Below are positions 25,542-33,767 of a stretch of 45,335 nt of DNA, one piece after another. Position 1 is the first letter of the stretch; the number at the start of each line of letters is the position of its first letter. Position numbers and translations under genes: made by a program. The notes beneath the pieces were generated by a model, which did no database searches, was not told where the DNA came from, and saw only the letters and a program-made list of their open reading frames with translations. Source of the DNA: JAFGMR01 sp964632755 (GTDB lineage: Archaea > Halobacteriota > Methanosarcinia > Methanotrichales > Methanotrichaceae); NCBI GenBank assembly GCA_964632755.1, contig CAZWDT010000014.1:1-45335 (forward strand), read 5' to 3'.

Positions 25542-26588
25542 TCAGCGCGAGGGCGAGAGGCCTTCCAGGAGGGCATCGTACCTCTGTTTGATCCTCTCGA
25601 CGATATCCATGCCGTAGTCCTGATGAGTCGGGATGAGGATATCGGCCTCTCGCCCGGAGGAGCTCGATGCGACGGTTGCGCCATCATCATCCAAGGGGAT
25701 ATGAAGGTCGCTAGCTAGATCCTTGGCCATGGACGTAAGGGGATGGATAGGGGGAAAGCCCCTGGCACGCGCCCGATACTCCAATAGGATGGCGTCGATC
25801 TCGCCGAGGAGGGGCTCGATGTCGGGACAGTCCGAAACCGCCCCCGAGATCAACTCCGCGCCCTCCTTAAGCTCTGAGAGCGTACGGCAACCGGCCTCGA
25901 TCATCTCCCCGGAATAGTGCTCCCTCGCCTTCTCGGCGTAGCCGGGGGAGAGAACGAGGAGGTCGATCTCCCCCAAGGTCTCCAGGTCCTCTGCGCCCGG
26001 CCTGTAGGGATTCACGACGACGAAGTCGAGCCCTATCCGCTCCGCAAGCGAGCGAAACATTGCAGTCACCCCAATGCACCTCCTGCCTTGGCCCATCGTC
26101 CGCCTGATGAACTCGGGGCGGTCGGACTCGATGCCGAAGTAGTCGGCAAATGCCTTCGTCGTCTTGATCTCCTTGGATCGGCCGCTTCTAACGGCTGCTA
26201 TCAGCCCCATTCGTTCGAGCTCCCTTACGTGGTCGTAGGCCTTGTTTCCACGTATGCGCACGAGATCGCTCTGGATGATGGGCTGGCGATAGGCGATCAC
26301 CCCGAGCGTCCTGATGAGGGGAGCCTCCATCTCCCTGGGGGCCACTGCCACCACATCCGCCGCCAGAATCCCGCGAACCTGCATCACATACCGATCCTCT
26401 AAGGATCGGATCTCGAGGCCGGAATCGCGCAGGCGAAAGTCCTCGGAGAGCTCCTCGGCAATTAGCCGCACCGCCTCCTCTGAGATCCCAGTCAGGCTGG
26501 AGAGCTCCGAGAGCGAGAGGCCCCTTCCCGCTGCGAAGAGGGCGGCCTCGACAACTGCCTTGCTCCTGGAATTCCCATCCACCTTCAA
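25542..26588 (-). CDS. scpB: ScpB condensin subunit with long C-terminal extension
   Basis: The first 170 residues are ScpB, two winged helices that bind ScpA in the SMC complex: VEAALFAAGRGLSLSELSSL, RTLGVIAYRQPIIQSDLVRI, GLIAAVRSGRSKEIKTTKAF and YFGI. Usual ScpB proteins end near residue 180-200. Here about 175 more residues follow, including IGVTAMFRSLAERIGLDFVV, EIDLLVLSPGYAEKAREHYS, a helical LLGEIDAILLEYRARARGF and ADILIPTHQDYGMDIVERIK. I do not recognise that part; it is alpha/beta in look. The start appears to be TTG 26588 with GGTGGATC upstream. It is third in the smc-scpA-scpB operon. Confidence 0.88.
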   Translation of the reverse strand: MKVDGNSRSKAVVEAALFAAGRGLSLSELSSLTGISEEAVRLIAEELSEDFRLRDSGLEIRSLEDRYVMQVRGILAADVVAVAPREMEAPLIRTLGVIAYRQPIIQSDLVRIRGNKAYDHVRELERMGLIAAVRSGRSKEIKTTKAFADYFGIESDRPEFIRRTMGQGRRCIGVTAMFRSLAERIGLDFVVVNPYRPGAEDLETLGEIDLLVLSPGYAEKAREHYSGEMIEAGCRTLSELKEGAELISGAVSDCPDIEPLLGEIDAILLEYRARARGFPPIHPLTSMAKDLASDLHIPLDDDGATVASSSSGREADILIPTHQDYGMDIVERIKQRYDALLEGLSPSR

Positions 26589-26645
26589 AGATCCACCACG
26601 GCATGCCCTTTCGCAATTATCAACAAAAAGGTTGCTTCACCTGCC

Positions 26646-27314
26646 TTACGAGCCATCAAGCCTGCGACAGAGGTAGAGCTCGCCAAAGAGCTCCTCTTGC
26701 TCAAGCCAGAGATGCTTCCTCTGGGCCATGAAGAGCAGGGATATGTAGCTGAGCGCCCTGTCCCCCCCCTCGACGTCCTGGAAAGAGACCCTCTCGCTCA
26801 CCTCGAAGAGCTCCTCCACAAGGGACAGAAGGGAAGCTATCCTCTCCTCGATTCCCTCCTCGTGGGATACGTCCTGGATCTCCTCGATCTCATCCTCTTG
26901 TATGAGGGCATAGCGCGCCTCGCGCCGTCGGCCAGCCATCTCCGCCCTCTTCAGCTCCGAGATCAGCTCGTCGAGGGTGACCGGCCTCTTGGTTCGCCTC
27001 CTGAGGGGGGGCTTTGGCAGCCTGCCGGACGGCTCCTCGATCCACTCCTCGATTGGCTCCTCCTCGATCTCGTCCTCTGGCTCCTCCATCGAATCGGACT
27101 TCATTCGAAGGAGGATTGCGGCGTAGAGAAGGGTTCGGGCGGGGATCCTAAGATCCCTCTCCTCCATGGAGTCGAGGTACTCCAAGAAACGCTCGGTAAT
27201 CCGAGCTATATCGATATCCCAGGGATCGACCTCTCCTCGACGGGCCATCTCGAGGAGCACCTCTATGGGATCCTCCTGATCTATGAGATCCCATTTGCCC
27301 TTCAGTTCATGCAT
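26646..27314 (-). CDS. scpA: ScpA, kleisin subunit of the SMC complex
   Basis: This 222-residue kleisin bridges the SMC heads. The N-terminal helical domain is typical (EDPIEVLLEMARRGEVDPWD, ARITERFLEYLDSM, LRIPARTLLYAAILLRMKSD). An acidic linker follows (EEPEDEIEEEPIEEWIEEP), and a C-terminal winged helix ends ELFGELYL. It starts at ATG 27314, overlapping the end of smc by 13 bases, which indicates coupled synthesis. It works in the nucleoid with Smc and ScpB in chromosome compaction and segregation. Confidence 0.94.
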   Translation of the reverse strand: MHELKGKWDLIDQEDPIEVLLEMARRGEVDPWDIDIARITERFLEYLDSMEERDLRIPARTLLYAAILLRMKSDSMEEPEDEIEEEPIEEWIEEPSGRLPKPPLRRRTKRPVTLDELISELKRAEMAGRRREARYALIQEDEIEEIQDVSHEEGIEERIASLLSLVEELFEVSERVSFQDVEGGDRALSYISLLFMAQRKHLWLEQEELFGELYLCRRLDGS

Positions 27315-30300
27315 ATGCCAGTCACGCTTGTGATGTTCTTCTCCTGCATAGTCACACCTACGGTGTAGCTCGCCCTCTGTATCATCGGCTTTCTCAGCGA
27401 GACGACCAGGAACTGGGCATTGGAGGAGATCTTCTTGATCATCCTTGCCACCTTCTCGACGTTGGCCCCATCCAGGAACATGTCTATCTCATCCATGGCG
27501 TAGAAGGGGGCTGGCTGGAACCGCTGGATTGCGAATATGAAGGAGAGGGCAGTCAGGCTCTTCTCGCCGCCGGACATGGCCTCTAGACGATGGAAGATCT
27601 TTCCCGCCGGACGGGCCTTGATCGTCAGGCCGCCGGAAAGTGGATCGTCTGGAACCCCCAGCATGAGCTCCCCCTCGCCCCCGGAGAGTTCATTGAAGAC
27701 CTCCCTGAAGTTGGCGTTGATCTCATTGAAGCAGACCATGAAGGCCTCCTTCTTCATCCTATCGTACTTGTCCAGCTTGTTCATGATCCCCTCGCGCTCC
27801 GTTTGAAGCGTATCCCTTCGCGCCGTGAGGTTCTCTTTTCGCTGCTCGACGTGCTCGAACTCCTGGATGGCAAGCATATTCACCGGCTCCATCTCCTGCA
27901 TGGCGCGGTCGAGCGCCCGGATCTTCTGCCCTATCACCTCTGATCTCGGAGGCACCTCGTTCGCATCCACTCCTGAAGCCTCGATCTCCGCCCTGAGAAC
28001 CTGGACGGTCGACATCGTCTCCACCTCCGCACCGGATGAAGCGGTGATCCTTGCCTCAAGGCGATCCACCTCCCTCTCCATGCGGTCGATCTCCCTCTGA
28101 GCGGAGAGGATCCCATTGAGCAATCGGCCACGCTCACCCTTCAGGCCGAAGAGCTCATCCTCTATCTGGCCCTCACGCTCCGCGATTTTTGCGAGCTCCG
28201 TTGCCAACTCAGCTTTTCGAGCGAGCGAGGCCTGCTCTTTCGTCTGGGCCTCGCTTCGCTTTGCCTCGAGGTCCTCCTTGCGAGCGGAGAGCTCGCGAGA
28301 CCTCTCGATCAGGCTCTCCTCGCGGAGGCGGTTCCTCATGATCTCCCCATCCAGCTCCTTGATCCTGGACTCGAGCCGCCTCATCTCTCCTTCGGCCGAC
28401 TCAACGAGCGATGTCATCCTGGGAATATCGGAGCCGCCAAGCATTGCCTCGGTCTCCTCTACCTTTCGGTTATGGCCGGCAAGCTCGCTATTCGTGGCCT
28501 CGATCTCCCCATCCAGCCATGCGAGCCGCTCCTTTGCCGGTGTCAACTCCACCCCCAGCTGGGAGAGAAGCTCTCTCCTCTCCTGAAGCGACCTATCCAG
28601 GCGAATCCTTCCGCTCCCCAGCTCCTCCATGCGGAAGGTTAGACGAGACATCTCCTTGTCGAGCCCCTCTAGTTCTCGCTTCACTCTGGAGAGGGCCTCT
28701 TCGAACGAGTCGAGCCTGTCGAGAAGGGCGCTTCGCTCTGCCTCGACCGACGAGAGCCTTTCGGAGAACTCGACCAGGCGGCGGCTCTCGTCGGCGGCGA
28801 ACTTGACGCGAGACTTGTAATGGCCGCCGGTCATGGCCCCGCTCTTCTCCACGAGGTCCCCCTCGATGGTGACCATCCTGTAGCGTCCCATCATCCGCCT
28901 TGCAGTCGAGAGGTTATCGACGACTAGGGTATCGCGAAAGACGTACCAGAAAGCGTTGAACATGTGTGAATCGAAGGTCACCAAGTTGATCGCATAGTCC
29001 ACAACGCCTGGCTCCTGGGGCTTGATTGAGAGAGATCCTGAAGCCAGCCGGCTCAAAGGAAGGAACGTGGCTCGTCCGGTCTGGCTGCGCTTGAGGTAAT
29101 CGATCGCGATCGACGCATCCTCATCGCTCCTTGCAACCACGCTCTGCAGCCTCGCTCCAGCAGCGATCTCGAGGGCGGCTGAATACCTGGAGTCGACCTC
29201 GCCTAGATCCGCGATAGTCCCGTGTAGGCCCCGGAGCACTCCCTGCCTCATCGCCGAGCGGATCGCCTCAACGGCCCGGCTGTAGCCTGTGCGATCCTCG
29301 GCTACGCGGGCGCGAGCCTCCGCCCTTGCATACTCGCCCTGCATGCGCTGAAGGTTACGATCGGCCTCCGAGATCTCGCGCCTGGCCCGAAGCCTTGCCC
29401 CTTCCAGATCGTCCCTCTCCCGTTCGAGACGGACGGCACGGTTGTGCATCTCGTCCACCTGAGAGCGAATCCCCCTCCCCTCTCGATCCGCCTCATCGAG
29501 CGCCTCCAAGTCCTGGGAGATGAGAGCCTCCAGACGATCTCGATCGAGAGATCCTCGGCGGGCAGAGTCGAGGATGCGATCTCGTTCTCGCAAGAGGTCG
29601 CCAAGTCGGTCCTTTGCCTTCATACGCCCCCCCAAGGCCTCCTCTAGCTCTTCGCGAAGCTCGGAGTATCGGATATCCGCCTGGGCGATTCGATGGCGGG
29701 CAGCCGAAGCCGCCTCCCCTTGCTCCTCGAGCTCGCCCTGAACGCTTGCCCTCCTGATCTCCACCTGCCCTTGCCGCTCAACGAGATCGGATATCTCTTG
29801 CTCGAGCTTCTGAATCTCCAGATAGTCCTTGGCGATGAGGGCTTCTGCCTCACGAGCGGCCTTGGAGGAGAAGTCCGCCCTCTGGGCCTCCAGGGCAATC
29901 TCGCCCTTCAGCTCCTCGATTCGCCGCTTTACCTGGATCTGCTCCTCCTCGCCTTTGTGGGCGATTCTGCCGTTTAGCTCCTGCAATGATGCCTCGAACG
30001 AAGCGAGCTCCTCCGCCTTTTTCGCCCTGGCCAGGGCGAGGGCGCCCTGCTCTTCCCGTGCTCCCTTCAGCTCGCCAGCGAGGCAGGATAGGTCGGACTC
30101 AGCCTCCTTCAGCTTTGCAAGGAGGAGATAGGCCTGTTGCCGCCGCTTCTCCTCGCGGCTCGCCTGGTAGGCAAGGGCCTTGTCCCTCTCCGCTCTGAGC
30201 CTATCGAGCTGTGAGCTCACCTCTCCGAGTATCACGTCGACGCGGTCTACCCTATCCTTGACGACGTCGAGCTCAGCGAGGGCCTTTCGCCTCTTCTCCT

Positions 30301-30817
30301 CGAACTCGGCAACACCTGCTATCTCGTCGATGATCCGTCGCCTCTCGAAAGGGCTGACCTCGATGATGCGGGTTACATCGCCCTGCATCACGACGTTGTA
30401 GCCTTCCGGGGTGATGCCTGCCCTGGAGAGGTGATCCTGAAGCTCCCCCTGGCTGCATGTCTTGCCGTTTAAGTAATATGTAGAATTGTATTTATCATTG
30501 TTGATCTTAACCTTGCGCGAGATCTCTATCACATCATTGTCCAAGGGGATGGCGCGAGATGCATTGTCGAGCCTCACCGTAACCTGGGCGTAGTCGGGGC
30601 TCTTGCCGTTACCCCCCCGATAGACGAGATCGGGAAGCCGTTCAGCTCGCATGGCCCGGGAGCTCGAGAGGCATAAGGCAAAGAGGAGGGCATCGACTAT
30701 GTTCGACTTGCCGCTTCCATTTGGACCCGTCACTGCGATGAAATCGTTTGGAAGGGGGATCACTACCCTTTTTCCGAACGACTTGAAGTTCCTCAGCTCC
30801 ACTTCCCTAATGTACAA
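27302..30817 (-). CDS. smc: chromosome segregation protein SMC
   Basis: This 1171-residue condensin ATPase has Walker A GPNGSGKSN at residues 31-39 and long coiled coils on either side of a hinge (about 520-660, with LHGTIADLGEVDSRYSAALE). The signature GGEKSLTALSFIFAIQRF and Walker B FYAMDEIDMFLDGAN are near the C-terminus. The length is normal for the family. The start is TTG 30817, giving MYIREVELRNFKSFG; GGAGGT lies just upstream and fixes it. It is the first gene of smc-scpA-scpB. The gene is divergent from mmp10. Confidence 0.97.
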   Translation of the reverse strand: MYIREVELRNFKSFGKRVVIPLPNDFIAVTGPNGSGKSNIVDALLFALCLSSSRAMRAERLPDLVYRGGNGKSPDYAQVTVRLDNASRAIPLDNDVIEISRKVKINNDKYNSTYYLNGKTCSQGELQDHLSRAGITPEGYNVVMQGDVTRIIEVSPFERRRIIDEIAGVAEFEEKRRKALAELDVVKDRVDRVDVILGEVSSQLDRLRAERDKALAYQASREEKRRQQAYLLLAKLKEAESDLSCLAGELKGAREEQGALALARAKKAEELASFEASLQELNGRIAHKGEEEQIQVKRRIEELKGEIALEAQRADFSSKAAREAEALIAKDYLEIQKLEQEISDLVERQGQVEIRRASVQGELEEQGEAASAARHRIAQADIRYSELREELEEALGGRMKAKDRLGDLLRERDRILDSARRGSLDRDRLEALISQDLEALDEADREGRGIRSQVDEMHNRAVRLERERDDLEGARLRARREISEADRNLQRMQGEYARAEARARVAEDRTGYSRAVEAIRSAMRQGVLRGLHGTIADLGEVDSRYSAALEIAAGARLQSVVARSDEDASIAIDYLKRSQTGRATFLPLSRLASGSLSIKPQEPGVVDYAINLVTFDSHMFNAFWYVFRDTLVVDNLSTARRMMGRYRMVTIEGDLVEKSGAMTGGHYKSRVKFAADESRRLVEFSERLSSVEAERSALLDRLDSFEEALSRVKRELEGLDKEMSRLTFRMEELGSGRIRLDRSLQERRELLSQLGVELTPAKERLAWLDGEIEATNSELAGHNRKVEETEAMLGGSDIPRMTSLVESAEGEMRRLESRIKELDGEIMRNRLREESLIERSRELSARKEDLEAKRSEAQTKEQASLARKAELATELAKIAEREGQIEDELFGLKGERGRLLNGILSAQREIDRMEREVDRLEARITASSGAEVETMSTVQVLRAEIEASGVDANEVPPRSEVIGQKIRALDRAMQEMEPVNMLAIQEFEHVEQRKENLTARRDTLQTEREGIMNKLDKYDRMKKEAFMVCFNEINANFREVFNELSGGEGELMLGVPDDPLSGGLTIKARPAGKIFHRLEAMSGGEKSLTALSFIFAIQRFQPAPFYAMDEIDMFLDGANVEKVARMIKKISSNAQFLVVSLRKPMIQRASYTVGVTMQEKNITSVTGICMN

Positions 30818-31002
30818 TCCGTACCTCCGCTCTTCATCGTCATGGAGTCAACCCGGATCAAGGCCTGAGATAGACCCTTCATGGGCGATCCATCACCCCT
30901 TCGCGCGTCCCCATCAGAAGGATATGTATTCAATGACCTACATATTGCTTTCCCTATGCAGGCCATCCAAAGGCTTTTACCCGACCCATTCAAGGATGGT
31001 TC

Positions 31003-32220
31003 ATGGACCTATTGGCGGACGTGGGGGGTCGACCTGGCCTGGACTGCAAAGGCTTCTGTAGCTACTGTTACTTCAAGGGGGTCAAGCAGGTCAAGCCCTT
31101 CGGCTGCAAATATTGCATGCCATTCCAGAAGGGCTGCGACTACTGCTCGCGAGCCATTATGGAGGGTTACTCCGGCTTCAAGCCGCTCTCGATGGTGGCA
31201 ATGGAGCTCGCCCAAAAGTCCTATGGCACGAGGCCAGAGAAGGTTACCATCAGCGGGGGAGGCGACCTGAGCTGCTATCCGGAGCTTCTGGCCCTCTCGC
31301 AGATGGTCGGCCAGCGCGAGCTTCCCATAACGCTTGGCTACACCAGCGGAAAGGGATTCTCCAGGGGCGACGAGGCCGCGCCTCTGATAGAGGCGGGCGT
31401 CAGTGAGGTCAACTTCACCGTCTTCTCAACGAATCCGGAGATCCGCCGCCGTTATATGAAGGACCCTCACCCAGAGGCAGCGCTCGCGAACCTCGCCCGA
31501 TTCTCCGAGTCATGCGACGTCTATGCCGCAGCGGTGCTCATCCCGGGGGTGAACGATGGACAAGAGCTCGAGAGGACCTGCAACGACCTGGAGAAGATGG
31601 GGACAAAGGGGCTTCTCTTGATGAGGTTTGCAAACAGCAGAGAGCAGGGGCTGATACTTGGAAATGCTCCCTTGATGCCGGGAGTGGTCCCTCACTCGGT
31701 CGAGGAGTTTCGCGAGATCGTAACAGCAGCCAATCGAGATTATCCATTCCGGGTCTCTGGAACTCCCCTCTGGGATCCGGAGACGAAAGCCCCATTCGCC
31801 CTTGCCTGGAACGAAGAGGCCCTATCAAGGCTTGCGCCCTTGAGAAGGGGGGCAACGATCATAACGGGAGCTGTTGCAGCTCCCCTCCTGCAGAGGATCT
31901 TTTCCGCAATCGGCCCTCAGGTGAACGTCCTGCCTGTGAAGAAGGAGATCGGATGCCTAATTACGATTGAGGATATCGAAGAGCTCGACTTAAGCCAGGT
32001 CAAGGAGACGACGATCCTTCCAGGAAGGATCATGGCCCATGATATGGATGTGCGCCGGGCGCTTACAAGGGACGGCGTCGACCGCCTAATTCGCCGTGGG
32101 CCAGATCAGCTCACGGTCGACGGGGAGATGAGCATATCGATGACCCCTGAAGAGGTGCTCGACTGGGAGGTCGAGGCATTCGATGAGCTGATAGAGATGA
32201 TCAACGCCCTTGGGGTGTGA
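31003..32220 (+). CDS. mmp10: methanogenesis marker 10: MCR arginine C-methyltransferase
   Basis: This 405-residue cobalamin-dependent radical-SAM enzyme is known in other methanogens to put a 5-methyl group on an active-site-region arginine of McrA. The radical-SAM cluster cysteines are Cys15, 19 and 22 (CKGFCSYC). Four more, Cys35, 38, 45 and 48 (CKYCMPFQKGCDYC), match the family's extra metal site. VTISGGGDLSCYPEL and VYAAAVLIPGVNDGQELERT also fit. The start is ATG 31003 (MDLLADVGGRPG). The target arginine is present in the McrA encoded nearby (RRARG, residues 278-282). The next gene begins six bases after its stop, so the two form an operon. Confidence 0.95.
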   Translation: MDLLADVGGRPGLDCKGFCSYCYFKGVKQVKPFGCKYCMPFQKGCDYCSRAIMEGYSGFKPLSMVAMELAQKSYGTRPEKVTISGGGDLSCYPELLALSQMVGQRELPITLGYTSGKGFSRGDEAAPLIEAGVSEVNFTVFSTNPEIRRRYMKDPHPEAALANLARFSESCDVYAAAVLIPGVNDGQELERTCNDLEKMGTKGLLLMRFANSREQGLILGNAPLMPGVVPHSVEEFREIVTAANRDYPFRVSGTPLWDPETKAPFALAWNEEALSRLAPLRRGATIITGAVAAPLLQRIFSAIGPQVNVLPVKKEIGCLITIEDIEELDLSQVKETTILPGRIMAHDMDVRRALTRDGVDRLIRRGPDQLTVDGEMSISMTPEEVLDWEVEAFDELIEMINALGV

Positions 32221-32226
32221 GGGGAG

Positions 32227-33522
32227 ATGCTGGTCACCATAGTATCCCCGGGCATCTACACATACGGATCGCTCGTGCTCGGCGGGATCCTCCGGGAGAG
32301 AGGACACGACGTGTCGGTCACCCGCAAGCTCGAGTCTGATGGCGAGGTCACCCTCTTAAGCCTCTTTTCCACGCTGCAGCTGATGGACCAAGGAATAAAG
32401 GATTTTGTCGCCAGCCAGGATACGATCTACGTTGGAGGGCCGGTTGGGATCTCCCCTGAGATGGTCATGGGAGAGCTCCAGCCGACGGCCCTCGTAACAG
32501 GGGAGGGGGAGGAGACGGTGATACCGCTCGTTGAGGATGGGCCCGGGCAGAGTATCCCCAACCTGGCCTTTTCAAGAGGCGATGAGATCATCAAGACCCT
32601 TATAATGCCGGCTGCCATTCTCGACCACCCGCTGCCCATCATACCGCCGGATCTAAAGGAGCAGAACGTCCGCGGCGCAAACCTGTACATCGAGACCCAC
32701 AGGGGCTGCCTTGGAGGCTGCAGCTTCTGCCAGGTCCCCCGCTTCTTCGGCCGCAGCATTAGAAGTCGAAGCCTGGGAAACATCGTCAAGGAGGTCTTGG
32801 CCCTCAAGGAGAAGGGCATACGCAGGATTGCCATTAGCGGCGGCACAGGAAACCTCTTCGGCTATAAAAGGGAGCTGAACAAGGATGCCTTTATGGAGCT
32901 CTTGCAGGCCCTCTCCTCCATTTTGGGAAAGAGGAACCTCTCGGTCCCCGATATGAGGGTTGACCTGGTGGATAGGGAGATGCTCGAGGCTGTAAGGGAC
33001 TACACCATAGGCTGGGTCTTCTTCGGCCTGGAGTCGGGGTCCGATAAGATCCTGAAGGCCATGAAAAAGGGCGTAACCACAAAGGCCAACATCGCCGCAG
33101 TCAGGCTCGCCCAGGATGTGGGGGTGAAGGTCGGAGGAAGCTTCATCGTTGGCTATCCCGGCGAAGAGAGGGAGGAGTTCCAGGAGACGGTCGACTTCCT
33201 GGACGAGGCCATGCTGGACGACGTCTTCGTGAGCATCGCCGAGCCCATCCCTGGAACTCCCCTGGCAAGGGAAGCGCTCGAGCTGCCGCATGAGGATAAC
33301 CCCCTTTTCCAGAAGCACAGTGGGGAGTACAGCCCCCTAAAGCTCAACGAGGCCGAGGCTCGCTGCCTTGAGCTGATGATCCAGGCAGAGTGCTCAAAGC
33401 CTGTGCCGAGAGCGATAACCGATGGGCTCTACACCTCCCACCTCAACGAGGTGAGGATACAGGGCAGGGACATCATCGGAGTTTACGGGCTTCTCGATAA
33501 GTACAGGCAGTACCTGACTTGA
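32227..33522 (+). CDS. B12-binding radical-SAM protein, methanogen-type (MJ0865-like)
   Basis: This 431-residue protein has an N-terminal cobalamin-binding-like region (VSPGIYTYGSLVLGGILRER, VGGPVGISPEMV), then a radical-SAM core with Cys161, 165 and 168 (HRGCLGGCSFCQVPRFFG). VFFGLESGSDKILKAMKKGV and GGSFIVGYPGEEREEFQETV follow. It resembles the methanogen B12/radical-SAM group around MJ0865 (TIGR04014). Its place six bases after mmp10 and next to mcr suggests it modifies MCR too. C-methylation of the conserved glutamine of McrA (Gln409 here) is a candidate reaction, but that is inference. It might instead be another methylase. Confidence 0.82.
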   Translation: MLVTIVSPGIYTYGSLVLGGILRERGHDVSVTRKLESDGEVTLLSLFSTLQLMDQGIKDFVASQDTIYVGGPVGISPEMVMGELQPTALVTGEGEETVIPLVEDGPGQSIPNLAFSRGDEIIKTLIMPAAILDHPLPIIPPDLKEQNVRGANLYIETHRGCLGGCSFCQVPRFFGRSIRSRSLGNIVKEVLALKEKGIRRIAISGGTGNLFGYKRELNKDAFMELLQALSSILGKRNLSVPDMRVDLVDREMLEAVRDYTIGWVFFGLESGSDKILKAMKKGVTTKANIAAVRLAQDVGVKVGGSFIVGYPGEEREEFQETVDFLDEAMLDDVFVSIAEPIPGTPLAREALELPHEDNPLFQKHSGEYSPLKLNEAEARCLELMIQAECSKPVPRAITDGLYTSHLNEVRIQGRDIIGVYGLLDKYRQYLT

Positions 33523-33543
33523 GGAACCTGACCCCCCACTCTT

Positions 33544-33650
33544 TTAGGCATATAGAACCGGTACATAGCGATCTGCTGTACCTAATTAGGCATATGTGCT
33601 ATTAGCGATAGACAGCATCAACAGCTCTATTCGTCCCAACCTGTGCCTAA
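33544..33650. repeat. short repeated element TTAGGCATAT
   Basis: TTAGGCATAT occurs at 33544-33553 and 33586-33595, with an inverted part copy TGCCTAA at 33644-33650, in the 233-base gap between convergent genes. No gene is seen there. It might be a protein-binding site or chance in AT-rich sequence. Confidence 0.35.
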
Positions 33651-33729
33651 TCAATAGGGAATGGTGGAACGAGAAGGGCCCCGAAATGGCCTTGTGGCCA
33701 GAAGAAGGCTTACGCTATCCTTGCCTTAA

Positions 33730-33767
33730 AAAATAAAAAGGGAGAGGGTACCCGCTCAGACAGCGGG
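33730..33767 (-). terminator. terminator of the mcr operon
   Basis: On the minus strand the stem CCCGCT/AGCGGG (33751-33756 with 33762-33767) spans the mcrA stop codon. It is followed by a pyrimidine stretch and a T-rich run (TTTTTATTTTTTAA, about 33727-33740). This looks like a strong intrinsic terminator. Confidence 0.65.

Noticed and set aside
32653..33318. 221-residue minus-strand frame opposite the radical-SAM gene
   Set aside because: Shadow of a gene with clear cluster cysteines on the plus strand.
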